From contig OZ038382.1 of NCBI GenBank assembly GCA_964036045.1, forward strand, positions 134,716,442 to 134,780,441: a stretch of 64,000 bases of DNA. Reading direction: 5' to 3'. Position 1 is the stretch's first letter. Each line of letters begins with the position of its first letter. The stretch comes from Eutreptiella sp. 'Long Island Sound 2002' (Eukaryota > Euglenozoa > Euglenophyceae > Eutreptiales > Eutreptiaceae). Made by a program: the position numbers and the translations under genes. Below are positions 33,506 to 43,985 of this stretch, one piece after another. The notes below the pieces were generated by a model that was not told where the DNA came from, did not search any database, and saw only the letters and a list, made by a program, of their open reading frames with translations.

Positions 33506-34849
33506 GTGCACCCCCGGGCCCCGCGACACGGGCCTCCCCCACCCGCCCGAACACCAGCACACACCCGCCACACACCCACCCGCCGGACATCCCTCACCAC
33601 CCCCCACCACTCGACAACCCACACACACCCGCCGAGAGGAGCCCCGCGCCCCGCGGCATGCCCACCCCACCCAGTGGCCCGCCCACGCCCCCCGCACACA
33701 CCCCAGAAGACCCAGGCCCAGCCCCCCCGGCCCCTGAATGCAGCCCACGCGAACTGTTCCCCCCCGCGGACGCCAACCCACACAACCTCGCACATTGCAG
33801 GACCCGGGCCCAGCCAAGCCCAGAAGGAGAAGCCAACAGCCCCGCGCCTCCCCCCCCCGCCGCTGCCGACCAGATCGGCCCGCCGGGCCGCCAGGTCACA
33901 ACCGGTCCCCCCCAGCCGCCCGCCCCCAAACCTACAGCCCGAGGACATGCCCTCTATCCTCCCCGCCGTGGCCGCAGCAGAAGGCGCCGCCCGGAAGCCC
34001 GCCCGCATCGCAGCCCAACCTGCGTCCACCACCTCCTCCTCATCCTCAGCCTCGTCCACCTCATCCACCGACCCCCGCCTCCCCGCCGCCCTCATCCTCA
34101 AGGCCACGGCAAAAGCCAAAGCTGCGGCCGCACGCACCGACCCCCCGACCCCCACACAGGCAACTCGGGCACCCCGGCAACACAGCGGGAAGACCCCCGA
34201 ACCGACATCGACGCCCTCACACCTCCAGACAGAGGTCCTCCTCAACCTGGAACCGGACCCCAACACCAAACCCGACCCCAAACCCAAGCCGGTGCCCACG
34301 CGAGGACACACAACACCACAAACGCAACGATACAAACCCAACCGACACCACCCCCACACAGACCCTCACCCAAGCCAGGACCTCCCACCCACCACAACCC
34401 ACGCCCCCCTCCCACCGGCACCCCGCACCACCGCAGAGGCGGCCACCCAACACGACCCCGTCCAAGCCCTTGTCCGCATCCCCGTCACCAAGCGCCCCGT
34501 CATCCATCCCCCGCAAACCACCACCACCGCCGGCCAAACCAACCAAGGGACGTGGGAACCTTCGACCACCGTCACCGTCAAACCCGGCCCCCAACCCGCC
34601 CCCCTTGCCCACCACATAGTGCAGCCCAAGGGACTGCCCACGATGCCCAACCCCCCACCCCCACAAGGGGGACCGGAAAACCCACAAGGGGTCCATGGGC
34701 CATACCCGCAACACCAACCCCACCACTACCCACACCACCATCACCAGCGGCCCCACCACCACCACTACCAACACCACCCCCACCACTACCACTGCCCACC
34801 GCCCTACCCCACCGGGCCACAACCCCCCGTTCACGAACAGCACCAGTGA
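33506..34849 (+). CDS. LINE-B proline-rich ORF segment
   Basis: A 447-codon frame, very Pro-, Thr- and His-rich, with less repetitive islands such as SILPAVAAAEGAARKPARIA, VQALVRIPVTKRPVIHPP and a His/Pro/Tyr tract before the stop. Other frames are also open here because stops are scarce in this C-rich DNA, so the frame choice is a judgement based on composition. It may be a low-complexity linker or Gag-like part of LINE-B. No catalytic motif is seen. A related Pro/Tyr-rich frame continues from 34,850 to the PLE-A insertion. Confidence 0.4.
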   Translation: MHPRAPRHGPPPPARTPAHTRHTPTRRTSLTTPHHSTTHTHPPRGAPRPAACPPHPVARPRPPHTPQKTQAQPPRPLNAAHANCSPPRTPTHTTSHIAGPGPSQAQKEKPTAPRLPPPPLPTRSARRAARSQPVPPSRPPPNLQPEDMPSILPAVAAAEGAARKPARIAAQPASTTSSSSSASSTSSTDPRLPAALILKATAKAKAAAARTDPPTPTQATRAPRQHSGKTPEPTSTPSHLQTEVLLNLEPDPNTKPDPKPKPVPTRGHTTPQTQRYKPNRHHPHTDPHPSQDLPPTTTHAPLPPAPRTTAEAATQHDPVQALVRIPVTKRPVIHPPQTTTTAGQTNQGTWEPSTTVTVKPGPQPAPLAHHIVQPKGLPTMPNPPPPQGGPENPQGVHGPYPQHQPHHYPHHHHQRPHHHHYQHHPHHYHCPPPYPTGPQPPVHEQHQ

Positions 34850-35095
34850 ATGGGATCGCAGCCACCGAGCGCTCCACCCGCATACCCCACCTACCGCCAG
34901 GGGCCACCCCCCCCCGTACCAGCAACCCCCCTCGTACCAGGAACCGTATCCGTATCCCCCCGGCCACCACGTCCACGCCGAAGGGGCCCCCCGGGCCCAA
35001 CCCCGCCAAGGACAGTCACTCGACCCATACCACCAGCCGCTGCCGCCACCACACCCCTACGTGGCGGATCCATGGACGACGGGGGACCCCCCCCC

Positions 35096-35101
35096 ACCCC
35101 C
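35096..35101. repeat. Probable target duplication of PLE-A, left copy
   Basis: ACCCCC, repeated at 36,897-36,902. The C-run context makes the exact ends uncertain. Confidence 0.5.
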
Positions 35102-35594
35102 CTACATCCGGTGGGATGCGAATGTGCCTAGGCACATTAGGGTCGCGTGGGTAAGGGGGGAGTTCATTCGCTATATTAGAATTTGCTCTTCTTGCTCTTT
35201 TTACAGATTGTGTTGCCAACGACTTATCCGAGCCTTGTTGTTTCTCAATTACCCCAAACACGTTATCCAGGCACAAGCTATTGACTGGGATGATAGGCAT
35301 AAATACACTACACTCTGCCGTGACTCTGCTGCTAGTGGTGGTGGGAGGGATGCAGTAAATTCACACATTGTCTCTTTGAGCCAAGCCGAGCAAAATCCAC
35401 ACTCAACTATAGGCCCCATTGTGCATGTCCTACGGGTGGTACACCACTCAGCGCTACCCCTTCGTTGGTCCAGCGTGGTGCATGGTTTGAAATCCAAACT
35501 ACCCTTCATTCCCGGCCTCAAGCTCTTTGCTATTCTTCGCCCTCTGCCTAACATTAAGCGCTTGTTCAGGCGCTGGGCCTTGTGCGCGCTCTAG
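35102..35594 (+). pseudogene. PLE-A first copy, RT C-terminal fragment
   Basis: Open without stops from the LINE-B junction to TAG 35,592-35,594. It starts YIRWDANVPRHIR and includes VRGEFIRYIRICSS (the PLE thumb region), YPKHVIQAQA and LKLFAILRPLPNIKRLFRR. The upstream RT domain is absent. Confidence 0.8.
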
Positions 35595-35706
35595 CAGCCC
35601 ATTGGGTCATGACGCGCGTGCCTTCTCCTGTGGCTATATGTTTTGGCGCTATTTGTTGATTTGTCTATTTTTTGGGCCTGTCGGATTGATTTTTGTTTGT
35701 TTTAAG

Positions 35707-35739
35707 CTGATGAGGGCTTAATTTAAGCCGAAACGCGTA
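35707..35739 (+). ncRNA. Hammerhead ribozyme motif, PLE-A copy 1
   Basis: The conserved boxes are CTGATGA (35,707-35,713) and GAAA (35,730-35,733). Between them GGGCTTAATTTAAGCC forms stem II (GG-CC, then CTTA-TAAG with one bulged G and loop ATT). The short self-complementary ACGCGT (35,733-35,738) is stem III, with predicted cleavage after A35,739. Stem I is weak in this copy. Hammerheads with minimal stem III are known from PLEs and may act as dimers. Confidence 0.8.
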
Positions 35740-35892
35740 CTGTTGGGGACGCCGCTTATCCAGGATTCCGTGATCGCATTGCATTGCTTCTTGTGGGCTT
35801 GTATTGCTCCCTGTGGGTGTGAATTGAGGTCTTGAGGCTTCTTCCTGAACCATAGAGGGTATTTCAGCCAAAGGCATTTATTTTTCAAAAGT

Positions 35893-36495
35893 TTTTCAAA
35901 AGTCTGTTTCTTAGACGATGGACTTAACCTGCACCGCTCTTCCCACATGGTGGTGAAACAACACCTGGATGTGATCTATCCCCCGAATGTCCCATGGTCT
36001 TTCGAGGTGACGGATAGGGTGTCGGATATTCATTTTTTGGATGTGCACATCGTGGCGCTTTGCCCCCTTAAAACCTCCGTGTATTGGAAGCCCACACATA
36101 CGTGCTCCTACATCCGGTGGGATGCAAATGTGCCTAGGCACATTAGAATCGCGTGGGTAAGGGGGGAGTTCATTCGCTATATTAGAATTTGCTCTTCTTG
36201 CTCTTTTCACAGATTGTGTTGCCAACGACTTATCTGAGCCTTCTTGTTTCTCAATTACCCAAAACACGTTATCCAGGCACAAGCTATTGATTGGGATGAT
36301 AGGCATAAATACACTACACCCCGCCGTGACTCTGCTGCTAGTGGTGGTGGGAGGGATGCAGTAGATTCACACATTGTCTGTTTGAGCCAAGCCGAGCAAA
36401 ATCCACACTCAACTATAGGCCCCATTGTGCATGTCCTACGGGTGGTACACCACTCAGCGCTACCCGTTCGTTGGTCCAGCGTGGTGCATGGTTGA
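35893..36495 (+). pseudogene. PLE-A second copy, RT C-terminal fragment
   Basis: The frame enters at the RT catalytic block CFLDDG (35,905-35,922, the YxDD equivalent), continues through VPWSFEVTDRVSDIHFLDV and YWKPTHTCSYIRW to VRGEFIRYIRICSS, then hits TGA near 36,236. The homologous frame resumes at 36,244 to 36,495 and ends by a 1-nt loss relative to copy 1. The FLDD, FLD and RKP/WKPT order is diagnostic for Penelope-type RT rather than LINE or LTR RT. Confidence 0.8.
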
Positions 36496-36711
36496 AATCC
36501 AAACTACCCTTAATTCCCGGCCTCAAGCTCTTTGCTTTTCTTCGCCCTCTGCCTAACATTAAGCGCTTGTTCGGGCGCTGGGCCTTGCGCGCGCTCCAGC
36601 AGCCCATTGGGTCATGACGCGCGTGCCTTCTCCTGTGGCTATATGTTTTGGCGCTATTTGTTGATTTGTCTATTTTTTGGGCCTGCCGGATTGATTTTTG
36701 TTTGTTTTCAG

Positions 36712-36744
36712 CTGATGAGGGCTTAATTTAAGCTGAAACGCGTA
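36712..36744 (+). ncRNA. Hammerhead ribozyme motif, PLE-A copy 2
   Basis: CTGATGA at 36,712-36,718 and GAAA at 36,735-36,738, followed by ACGCGT and A36,744. Stem II is as in copy 1 with one C-to-T change that leaves a G-U pair. CAG before the core and CTG after the predicted cleavage site give a 3-bp stem I. It lies exactly 1005 bp after the first motif. Confidence 0.8.
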
Positions 36745-36898
36745 CTGTTGGGGACGCCGCTTATACAGGATTCCGTGATCGCATTGCATTGCTTCTTGTG
36801 GGCTTGTATTGCTCCCTGTGGGTGTGAATTGAGGTCTTGAGGCTTCTTCCTGAACCATAGAGGGTATTTCAGCAAAAGGCATTTATTTTTCAAAAAAC

Positions 36899-37951
36899 CC
36901 CCAGGCGTCACCACGCGAAGCCCCCCAGGACCCGCCGACGCCTCCTGACTGGCCCGACTCGAGCGATGAGGCCCGGTCCCGCAAACGGCGGCACTCCCGC
37001 TCCCCCCCCGCACGACACACTCGCCAACGGCGCCCACACTCCCCACACCACCACCGCGCCTCAACCACTCACTCGCGCCGCTCCCGCTCCCCCAGGTGCC
37101 ACCACGACCCCCCAAGACCCCGCTCCCGCCGCTCCCGCTCCCCCAGGAACCACCACGAGCGCCACCGCCGCCCCAAGTCCACCTCCCCCTCCCCCCTCCG
37201 GCCATACAAGACCCCCACCCCCGGCCCCCGCCACCACCGCTCCCGCTCCCCCCGACGCCGCCAGGCACGCCACCGCCGCCCCACGTCCACCTCCCCCTCC
37301 CCCCACAGGCCCCGCCGGGCTCCCCGTTCCCCCCGCCGCCCATCCCCATCCACCACCCCCAGCCCCCACCACCACCACTCCCGCTCCCCCGGACGCCACC
37401 AAGCGCGCCACCGCCGCCCCATGTCCACCTCCCCCTCCCGTTCTCCCCTCCGCCCGTACCCGTCCTCCACCCCCAGCTGCCGCCACCGCCGCTCCCGCTC
37501 CCCCAGGCACCGCCACCCCCGCCACCACCGCAGGTCCACGTCCTCCCCCCGCCGCTCCAGGACCCCGAGCACGGATGCCTTCCCCCCCAAGGCCCCCGCC
37601 CACCTCGCCCTGTGGTCTGCCCCCGCTTTGCAGGAGCTCCGCCGCTGGGTGAGGTGGGCCGGGGGGGCGGGAAGGCACGATGGGGTGCACATGGTGCATA
37701 CCTTCGAGGAGGTGCGCACCCGCACCCCTGCCAACCCCAACGAGGCCGCCCCGAAGGCCAGCATGCCACAAGCGGCATGGGAGGCCCTCCTCCGCGATGC
37801 GGTCCAGGGCCTCCGCCCCCCCTACACCCCCCAAGCCCTCCGCCAGTGGGTCCAGGCCACCCACCCCCAGGCCTGGGCCGCCGGCGCCCCCTCCCCAACC
37901 CGCCCCTCCCGCCACCACCACACCAGGAAGGGGGAGGACAAGGGCAAGTGA
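36899..37951 (+). CDS. LINE-B RS- and proline-rich ORF segment after PLE-A
   Basis: Open from the PLE-A junction to TGA 37,949-37,951. It begins with an acidic stretch (PPDWPDSSDEARSRKRRHSR), passes through many RS, SRSP and Pro-rich repeats, and ends in a more ordinary region (LQELRRWVRWAGGAGRHDGV to ALLRDAVQGLRPPYTPQALR) with a basic tail. SR-type domains bind RNA or splicing factors. Here it may be a Gag-like, RNA-binding part of LINE-B. No ATG is present until 37,421, which fits the idea that it is the interrupted continuation of the ORF left of PLE-A, although the frames do not match exactly across the C-runs. Confidence 0.45.
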   Translation, partial: PQASPREAPQDPPTPPDWPDSSDEARSRKRRHSRSPPARHTRQRRPHSPHHHRASTTHSRRSRSPRCHHDPPRPRSRRSRSPRNHHERHRRPKSTSPSPLRPYKTPTPGPRHHRSRSPRRRQARHRRPTSTSPSPHRPRRAPRSPRRPSPSTTPSPHHHHSRSPGRHQARHRRPMSTSPSRSPLRPYPSSTPSCRHRRSRSPRHRHPRHHRRSTSSPRRSRTPSTDAFPPKAPAHLALWSAPALQELRRWVRWAGGAGRHDGVHMVHTFEEVRTRTPANPNEAAPKASMPQAAWEALLRDAVQGLRPPYTPQALRQWVQATHPQAWAAGAPSPTRPSRHHHTRKGEDKGK

Positions 37952-40163
37952 AGGGCAGGAGACACCAAGGGGCACTCAGGCAAGAAGGCACGGAGGGGCC
38001 CCAAGTGAGGGCAGGCACTCACAGGGACAGGACGCCGGAAAAGACACCACATGGGGGCAGGAAACCACCCAAGAACCAGGAAGGGGCGGAAGCGGGGAGT
38101 AAGCCACGGAGGAAAAGGGCACCACGGCAAACGCCACGACCCACACCCAGGAAGGGCATACCACGACGGGGCGACCAGCACCGCCCCACCCCCACCGAAC
38201 GCCCAACGACTCCCGGGGGCGCACCCCCCAACACACACCGACGAAGCAAGCATCGGACGACGTACGGATCACACCAGCGCACACCCACCAGCCACCGGAA
38301 ACCACACGGGGAATGGAGGGCACACCTACAAGGGGAGAACGGGCCACACCCACAGAGGAAGCCGCAGGGGACGCCTCCGCACGGCGCACCACCACGCCCT
38401 CACCACCAGGCGACGACCCCGGCCGCCACAAGGGCCACCTCACAGGCGGCGGAAGAGGACGAAGGCACGGCCACAGCGACCAGGACTGGGGACCGAAACC
38501 CCCAGAGGACACGGGACCAAGGCACAGGCCCCCAGGGAGGGCAACCCTACCCGACCCAACAGCCCGAGCGGCACGCCCAAGCCCCCGCAGCACGGACCCA
38601 GCGAGACACCCACACCTAACCGCACCCCCTAGCCACCAGCCAGCCACACTCCGGCCCGCACTCCGCACCACGACACAGGCCAGGCTGACCTCCACTGACC
38701 CACCGCGGCACAACGCGAGACCACGGCACACCGCACCACAGCGCGCCACGATGCAACACGCCACAGCACGACGCGACGCAACGCGGCACAGAGCGGCACA
38801 CAACGACACAACTGACCCTAACCTGAGGGACTAACCGAAGCAAGCCACCGCACACCCTGGAAGGCGCCGCACCAGCACGCCACGCACCAGCACCGCAGGC
38901 CACATACGGGACCACAGCGCGCCTAGCAACAACGGTGGCGGACCACCCAGAAGATTAAAACCGGCACCGCAGAGGGGAAAGGACACGAACAACCCCAGCC
39001 CCCTAACCCAGAGCCACAAGCAGCCGCCTGGCGCAGCCGCCCAGCCGGCAGAGCCAGGACCTAACCCGGCAAGAAGGGGCACAGAGCCCACCGTGTACAT
39101 AGCCCACCCGACCCATGGGGCCGGAACACGGCCAAAGAGAACGCAACTGACAACAGCAGCCCGGATAACAACACTGAATGCGGGCCAGTGCGTGCGCCAG
39201 CCCAGGGAAAGCAGAGGGAGGAACAGGCAAACCCCCCCCCAAAAAAAAAAAACAACAGAGGGGGGAGGGGGGGGGGGCGCGAAAACAGCCCACAGCCACC
39301 AAACCGCCCGCCAACACCACCAGAGGCGGCCGAACCCCCCCCCAGGAAGGCGGCGAAGACAGGACCCCCAAAGAGGCACAGGGGGACCACCAAGCCAAAA
39401 CCGGCAACACCAAGCCAGGAACAGCGGCTCACCAGGAAAAGGGACACCCTCACAAGCAGACACACACCACGAAAAAAAAAGAAAAAAAGAAAAGAAAAAA
39501 AAAAGAGCCAGCAACCCAGCCCGAAAGAAAGGGGATGGGGGGACAGGGACCACAAGGCCCGGGACAGGGACACCCAGGAAAGTAAAAAGGGGGGGGGGGC
39601 AAAAAACACACCCCGACAACCCAGCCAAGAAGGGCTGGGCACAGCCGAGACCCGGGCCCAGCACACACGCACACACCGCACGCCAGAACCGGAAACGGCA
39701 GGGGGCAAGCGGGGCACCCACGCAACCACACACGTCCCATAAGCAGGCCGAGACCGAACCCCAACCACGAACACCACAGACAGCCGACACTAGAGGGACA
39801 ACACCACAAACCGTGCCCAAACACACCCATCCAAGACCCCAGCCAGGACTGGCGGGGTTAACAAAACCCACACCCAACCGCGAACCGGACTCAAACAGAA
39901 ACGCCGCACAACAGTAGGAAACCCAGTGCCCACAGCCCGGGCACTGAGGCAGCCCGTGCCATGCAGGTGACCCGGCCAAACGAGATCCGGAGACCGGGGG
40001 TAAGGCTGCATCCTAAGGCCTGCGCTGCTCTGGGACTCGAGGCGGAGCGTGCGACACCCAAGCGCCTCGGAACCCTAGTACCAAGAACATGCATGCATGC
40101 CTTGGGAACGGGATATGCCAGGAAGTCTGGTGAACCCCTAGGGTTCCGCCCAAAGGAGGGGAC
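37952..40163. repeat. T-poor, A/C/G-rich tail and low-complexity DNA
   Basis: T becomes rare from about 38,700. I count 7 T in the 600 bases 39,181-39,780, which include long A, C and G homopolymers. Frames in all six phases are artefacts. It may include the 3' end of LINE-B, but no poly-A or repeat boundary is evident. 39,960-40,163 regains normal composition. Confidence 0.6.
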
Positions 40164-40865
40164 GTGCGCAAGCACGGGGGCACACCCTCTCGGCGAGACA
40201 AGCACGTCACGCTGGCGGCGATCAGCCCTCCCGGTGTTGCCCGGGGCCGCTTTGTCGGGGGCCAACAGTCAGGTCTAGCGGGATGTAAGCCGCCTCCCCT
40301 CTTCAGGCGCGGAGCCTCTTCCTGTTCGTCACAGGGGCGACGCCAGGGGGACCCATGGGGCGCCTCTCCGCGACCGAGTGCACCTACCTACCCACCTCCC
40401 CTTTGGGTTCGCGATGACAAGGTGGGTTCTGATGCGTTGTCGCTGAAGGAGGAAGAGACTGTTGAGAAAGGTCAAGCTGCAGAAGCACTGGCCCCTGCAA
40501 AGCGGAAGTCTACTGGTGGGGAACCAGCCCCCAAGAAGAAGAAGACTGCCTCCAAGCCTCAGGAAGCGGAGTCGGTTACCGGTGCAGAATCCGACGAGAG
40601 CGATGGGGATGAAGAGGAGGAGAGCGAGGAAGAAGAGGAACTGGAAGCGCAGGTCTCCCAGGGCAAGGCAGCGAAGAAAGTGGCAGCGAAGCCGAGGTCC
40701 GAGGAAACCGGGGCCCGAGCTCCATTCAAGCAGCCAGCCCGTCAGTCCCAACCAAGAAGCGAGCCCGCAAAGCCACCGCCTAAGGGTAAGACGTCCGTTG
40801 CTAAGGCATTGGGTTCTAAGATGCAAACTGTTCAGAAGAAAAACCAATTTCTTTGCTTGTTCTGA
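40164..40865 (+). CDS. Hypothetical acidic/lysine-rich protein or exon
   Basis: A 233-codon frame. The first 85 or so codons look like run-on, since a splice acceptor may lie near 40,410-40,425. The remainder is coherent: LKEEETVEKGQAAEALAPAK, a nuclear-localisation-like PKKKK cluster, an acidic run (SDESDGDEEEESEEEEE) and a Lys/Pro-rich tail. Alternating acidic and basic low-complexity sequence is common in nucleolar and chromatin proteins, but also in retroelement ORF1 products. No folded domain is visible and I cannot assign a function. It is the only frame outside mobile elements with convincing codon-like composition. Confidence 0.4.
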   Translation: MRKHGGTPSRRDKHVTLAAISPPGVARGRFVGGQQSGLAGCKPPPLFRRGASSCSSQGRRQGDPWGASPRPSAPTYPPPLWVRDDKVGSDALSLKEEETVEKGQAAEALAPAKRKSTGGEPAPKKKKTASKPQEAESVTGAESDESDGDEEEESEEEEELEAQVSQGKAAKKVAAKPRSEETGARAPFKQPARQSQPRSEPAKPPPKGKTSVAKALGSKMQTVQKKNQFLCLF

Positions 40866-41383
40866 TATATTTTCCGCCAGGGCTCGCGCTATGCATTCCT
40901 CGTTGACGATCTTTATGCTGTCACCTTGTGCGGCACATTTTTCTCTGTGGTGCATTTTATTGCGCTGTTGTGTTGGTGTTTGCGTGAGGCCTCGCGCAAA
41001 GAAGGGGTGCCAAAAAGTGCTTCTTGTCGTGCAGCATGCAACATGGTTTTCGAAAACGGGTTTTCCAAAAGATTGAAAGCTCATGGGTGTTTTCATTGCA
41101 AAGCATAAGTGGTATAGGAAACAAAAAGTCGTGGTTTTCCCAAAAAAGAACTTCATTTTGGTGGAAATAAATCATTTTCCCGGGCAGTCGGTTTTGTTGA
41201 AAATAAAGGAAAATGGACCAGTTAATTGCTTTTCACAGGACTTTTGGTTCTTGTGTTTTAGGTCTCCCCCAAAAGGACTATTTTTTCGCAGTGCCGTGGA
41301 GAGGCAGTTTTGGGCGCATTTGGACCATGCAACTTGAGCCGCCTAAGGGGGGAGCTCGTGCCTTACTGAGGGGCGATCGGGGT
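40866..41383. other. Non-coding spacer
   Basis: T-rich DNA with no significant frame between the acidic ORF and the 210-bp satellite. Confidence 0.6.
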
Positions 41384-43345
41384 CAGGCGCTCACCCTCCC
41401 CCGGCAGCCCGTCCTTTCGGCAGGCAGTCGGGGTCTGCTGCTAACAGGCTGTGGGTGCGGACCTTGGGGCGTGGGGACCGGGGATTGGCCCCTTGGCTTG
41501 CATGCTCTTCCAGACGTAGCGCGCCGTGGGGGTGGCAGAATGTTGCCCGGAGGAGGCTCTTCTTGCTGTGGTGGGGGGGGGGGTCTGGGGTTAGGCGTTT
41601 GTTCTGCCCTGGCTGCCCGTCCTTCGGGCAGGCAGTTGAGGTCCGCTTCCCACAGGCTGTGGGTGCGGACGTGCGGAGGTGGGGACCCGGCACTAGCCCC
41701 TTCGCTTGCATGCCCTTCCGGACATAGCCCGCCGTGGGGGTGTGTGCAGTACGTTGCCGGGAGGGGGCTCCTCTCGCTGTGGTAGGGGGCGTCGGGGGTT
41801 AGGCGCTTGCCCTCCCGCGGCTGCCCGTCCTTTGGGGAGGCAGGCGCGGTCTGCTGCACTTGTCCTTTTGGGGCGAAGGGTGCACGTGTGTTGGCCCGTC
41901 ACTGAAGCCACAACGCACGCTCTTGCCAGCCGGCGTTGCACGCTATGGGGGTGGCAAGAGACCCTCCCCGGGGGGTGGCTCTGCCTTCCCGAGGGGCGTT
42001 TGCAGTTAGGCGCTCACCCTCCCCCGGCTACCCATTCTTTGGGGAGGCAAATGGGGTCCCCTGCCCACTGGCTTCGAGTGCGGGTGTGCTGGCGTGGAAA
42101 CGCGGCACTTGCCCCTTGGCTTGCATGCCCTTCTGAACATAGCGCGCTGTGGGGCTGACCAGAGGTTGCCCGGGGGGCGGCTCCTTGCGCCTTGGTAAGC
42201 AGTGTCTGAGGTTAGGCGCTCACCCTCCCCCGGCTGCCCGTCCTTTGAGCAGGCAGTCGGGGGCCGCTGCCAACAAGCCGTCTGTGCGGGTGTACGGGCC
42301 CGTAGACCCGGCACTTGTTCCTTGGCTTGTATGCCCTTCCATACATAGTGAGCCCCGGGGGTGGCAGGAGGTTGCCCGCGGGGAGGCTCTTTTCGCCTTG
42401 GTGAGGGGCGTCGGCGGCTAGGCACTGACTCTTCCCCAGCTGCCCGTCCTATGGGCAAGCAGTCAGGGTCCGCTGCCCACAGGCCGTGGGTGCGGTCGTG
42501 CGGGCGTGGGGACCCGGCAGTTGCCCCTTGGCTTGTATGCCCTTCCAGACATATTGCGCTGTGGGGATGGCGGGAGGTTGCCCGGGGAGGGGCTCCTCTC
42601 GCTGTGGCCGGGGACGTCTTGGATTAGGCGCTCTCGCTCCCCCGGCTGGCCGTCCTTTGGGCAAGCAGTCGTAGTCCGCTGCCCGTGTCTTTCGGGCGCG
42701 GGGGGTGTGAGTGTGGGGGCCCGTCACCGACGCCAAAGCGCACGCTCTTGCGAGCCAGCGTTGCACGCTGTGGGGATGGCAGGAGGGCGTCACTTAGGGG
42801 GGGGATGCCTCGTGCCTTCGTGAGGGGTGTCTGAGGTTGGGCGCTCGCCCTCACCCGGCTACCAGTCCTTTAGGTAGGCAGTTGGGGTCGGTTGTCCACA
42901 GGCCATGGGTGCCTGTGTGCGGGCGTGGGGACCCGGCACTGGCCCCTTGGCTTGCATGCCCTTCCGGGCATAGCGCGTCGTGGAGGACGCAGGAGGTTGC
43001 CCCGGAGGGGGCTCCTGTCACCGTGGTGAGGGGTGTCTGGAGTTAGGCGCTCTCCCTCCCCCGGCTTCCCGTTCTTTTGGGCAGGCAGTAGCGCTTCGCT
43101 GGCCTTGTTCTTTGGGCGCGGGAGGCGCGGCCGTGTGGGCCTGTCACCGACCACACAGAGCACGCTCTAGCGAGCTGGCATTGCACGCTGTGCAGGTGGC
43201 AAGAGGGCGCCCCGGGCGGGGGGCGGGGGGCTCCTGCCTTCGTGAGGGGTGTCCAGGCTGGGGCGCTCCCACTCCCCTGACTGCCCGTCCTTCCGGCGTG
43301 CGGCCGGGGCCCGCTACCCTCTGACTCTGGGTGCGGTGTACGGGC
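41384..43345 (-). repeat. Satellite array, about 210-bp monomers
   Basis: The unit start ttaggcgctcaccctccccc (and variants) recurs near 41,384, 41,595, 41,800, 42,005, 42,213, 42,417, 42,625, 42,836, 43,044 and 43,257, a spacing of 204-213 bp. Monomers align with both halves of the 420-bp unit seen elsewhere, in opposite orientation to 26-28 kb. No higher-order pairing is obvious here. Confidence 0.9.
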
Positions 43346-43439
43346 GTAGCGGTCCGCACTGCCCACAGTGCGCGTGCCCTTGCAAGCGCCGCGCTCCATT
43401 GGGCCGGCAGGGGGGGCGTCTCGGGGGGCGCCCCCCCCC

Positions 43440-43985
43440 CGGCTGGGTGTTGCTTGGGACCTTCTCTCGTGCCGTGGTTTGGTTCGTGTTGTGCGCGCTT
43501 CCCGGGTTTGCGGCACCCGGTGGCTGTTGTTGCTTGGCACCTGTTGATGTGCCTTGGGTGTGGCCGGCGGCGTGCATCTCTGGCATGTCTCGCCGCGTTG
43601 GTGCGCCGCGCCTCGTCCAGTCCGGTCGCTCTCGGTGCTCCGGTCGGCTTTCCTGTCGCCGTGCTGCCTTCCCCTACCGGGGGGTTTTGCCCCCGGATTT
43701 ACTGGGCGGCTGTGCAGGGCACGTGGAGGCCGACGAGAACCCGGTTCATTGTGCTTGCCGCTGGCCCCTGCGAGGCAGGAGCGCTGGGCTTGCTTCGTGT
43801 CGTACCCGTTCGGGGCCCCGCTGTGGGGTTGTCCCTGGCGGGTCCCTCCGGCGTCCTTCTCGGGCTGCGTGCACTGCGGTGGTTTGGCGTGTGTGGACTT
43901 GGTCACTCGCGCGTACGGTTTCCCGTGCCATCCGTCGTTCCATGGGGGCCTCGGCTGGTGCACCGGGGCTGTTTTGTTTGGACAC
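43440..43985 (+). repeat. X-family repeat, left part (interrupted by Ty3-A)
   Basis: Matches the reverse complement of about 9,820-10,290. It ends in GACAC (43,981-43,985), the left target duplication of Ty3-A. The sequence resumes at 55,738. Confidence 0.85.

Larger units (their letters stand above)
35102..36896 (+). mobile_element. PLE-A: head-to-tail pair of truncated Penelope-like copies
   Basis: Two 5'-truncated PLE 3' ends in tandem (35,102-35,894 and about 35,895-36,896) share about 790 bp at high identity with an offset of 1005-1006 bp. Each includes the RT C-terminal region, a hammerhead motif and a tail ending in tatttttcaaaa. It is inserted in LINE-B between ACCCCC duplications. 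Head-to-tail partial copies (pseudo-LTRs) are characteristic of PLEs. Confidence 0.85.
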
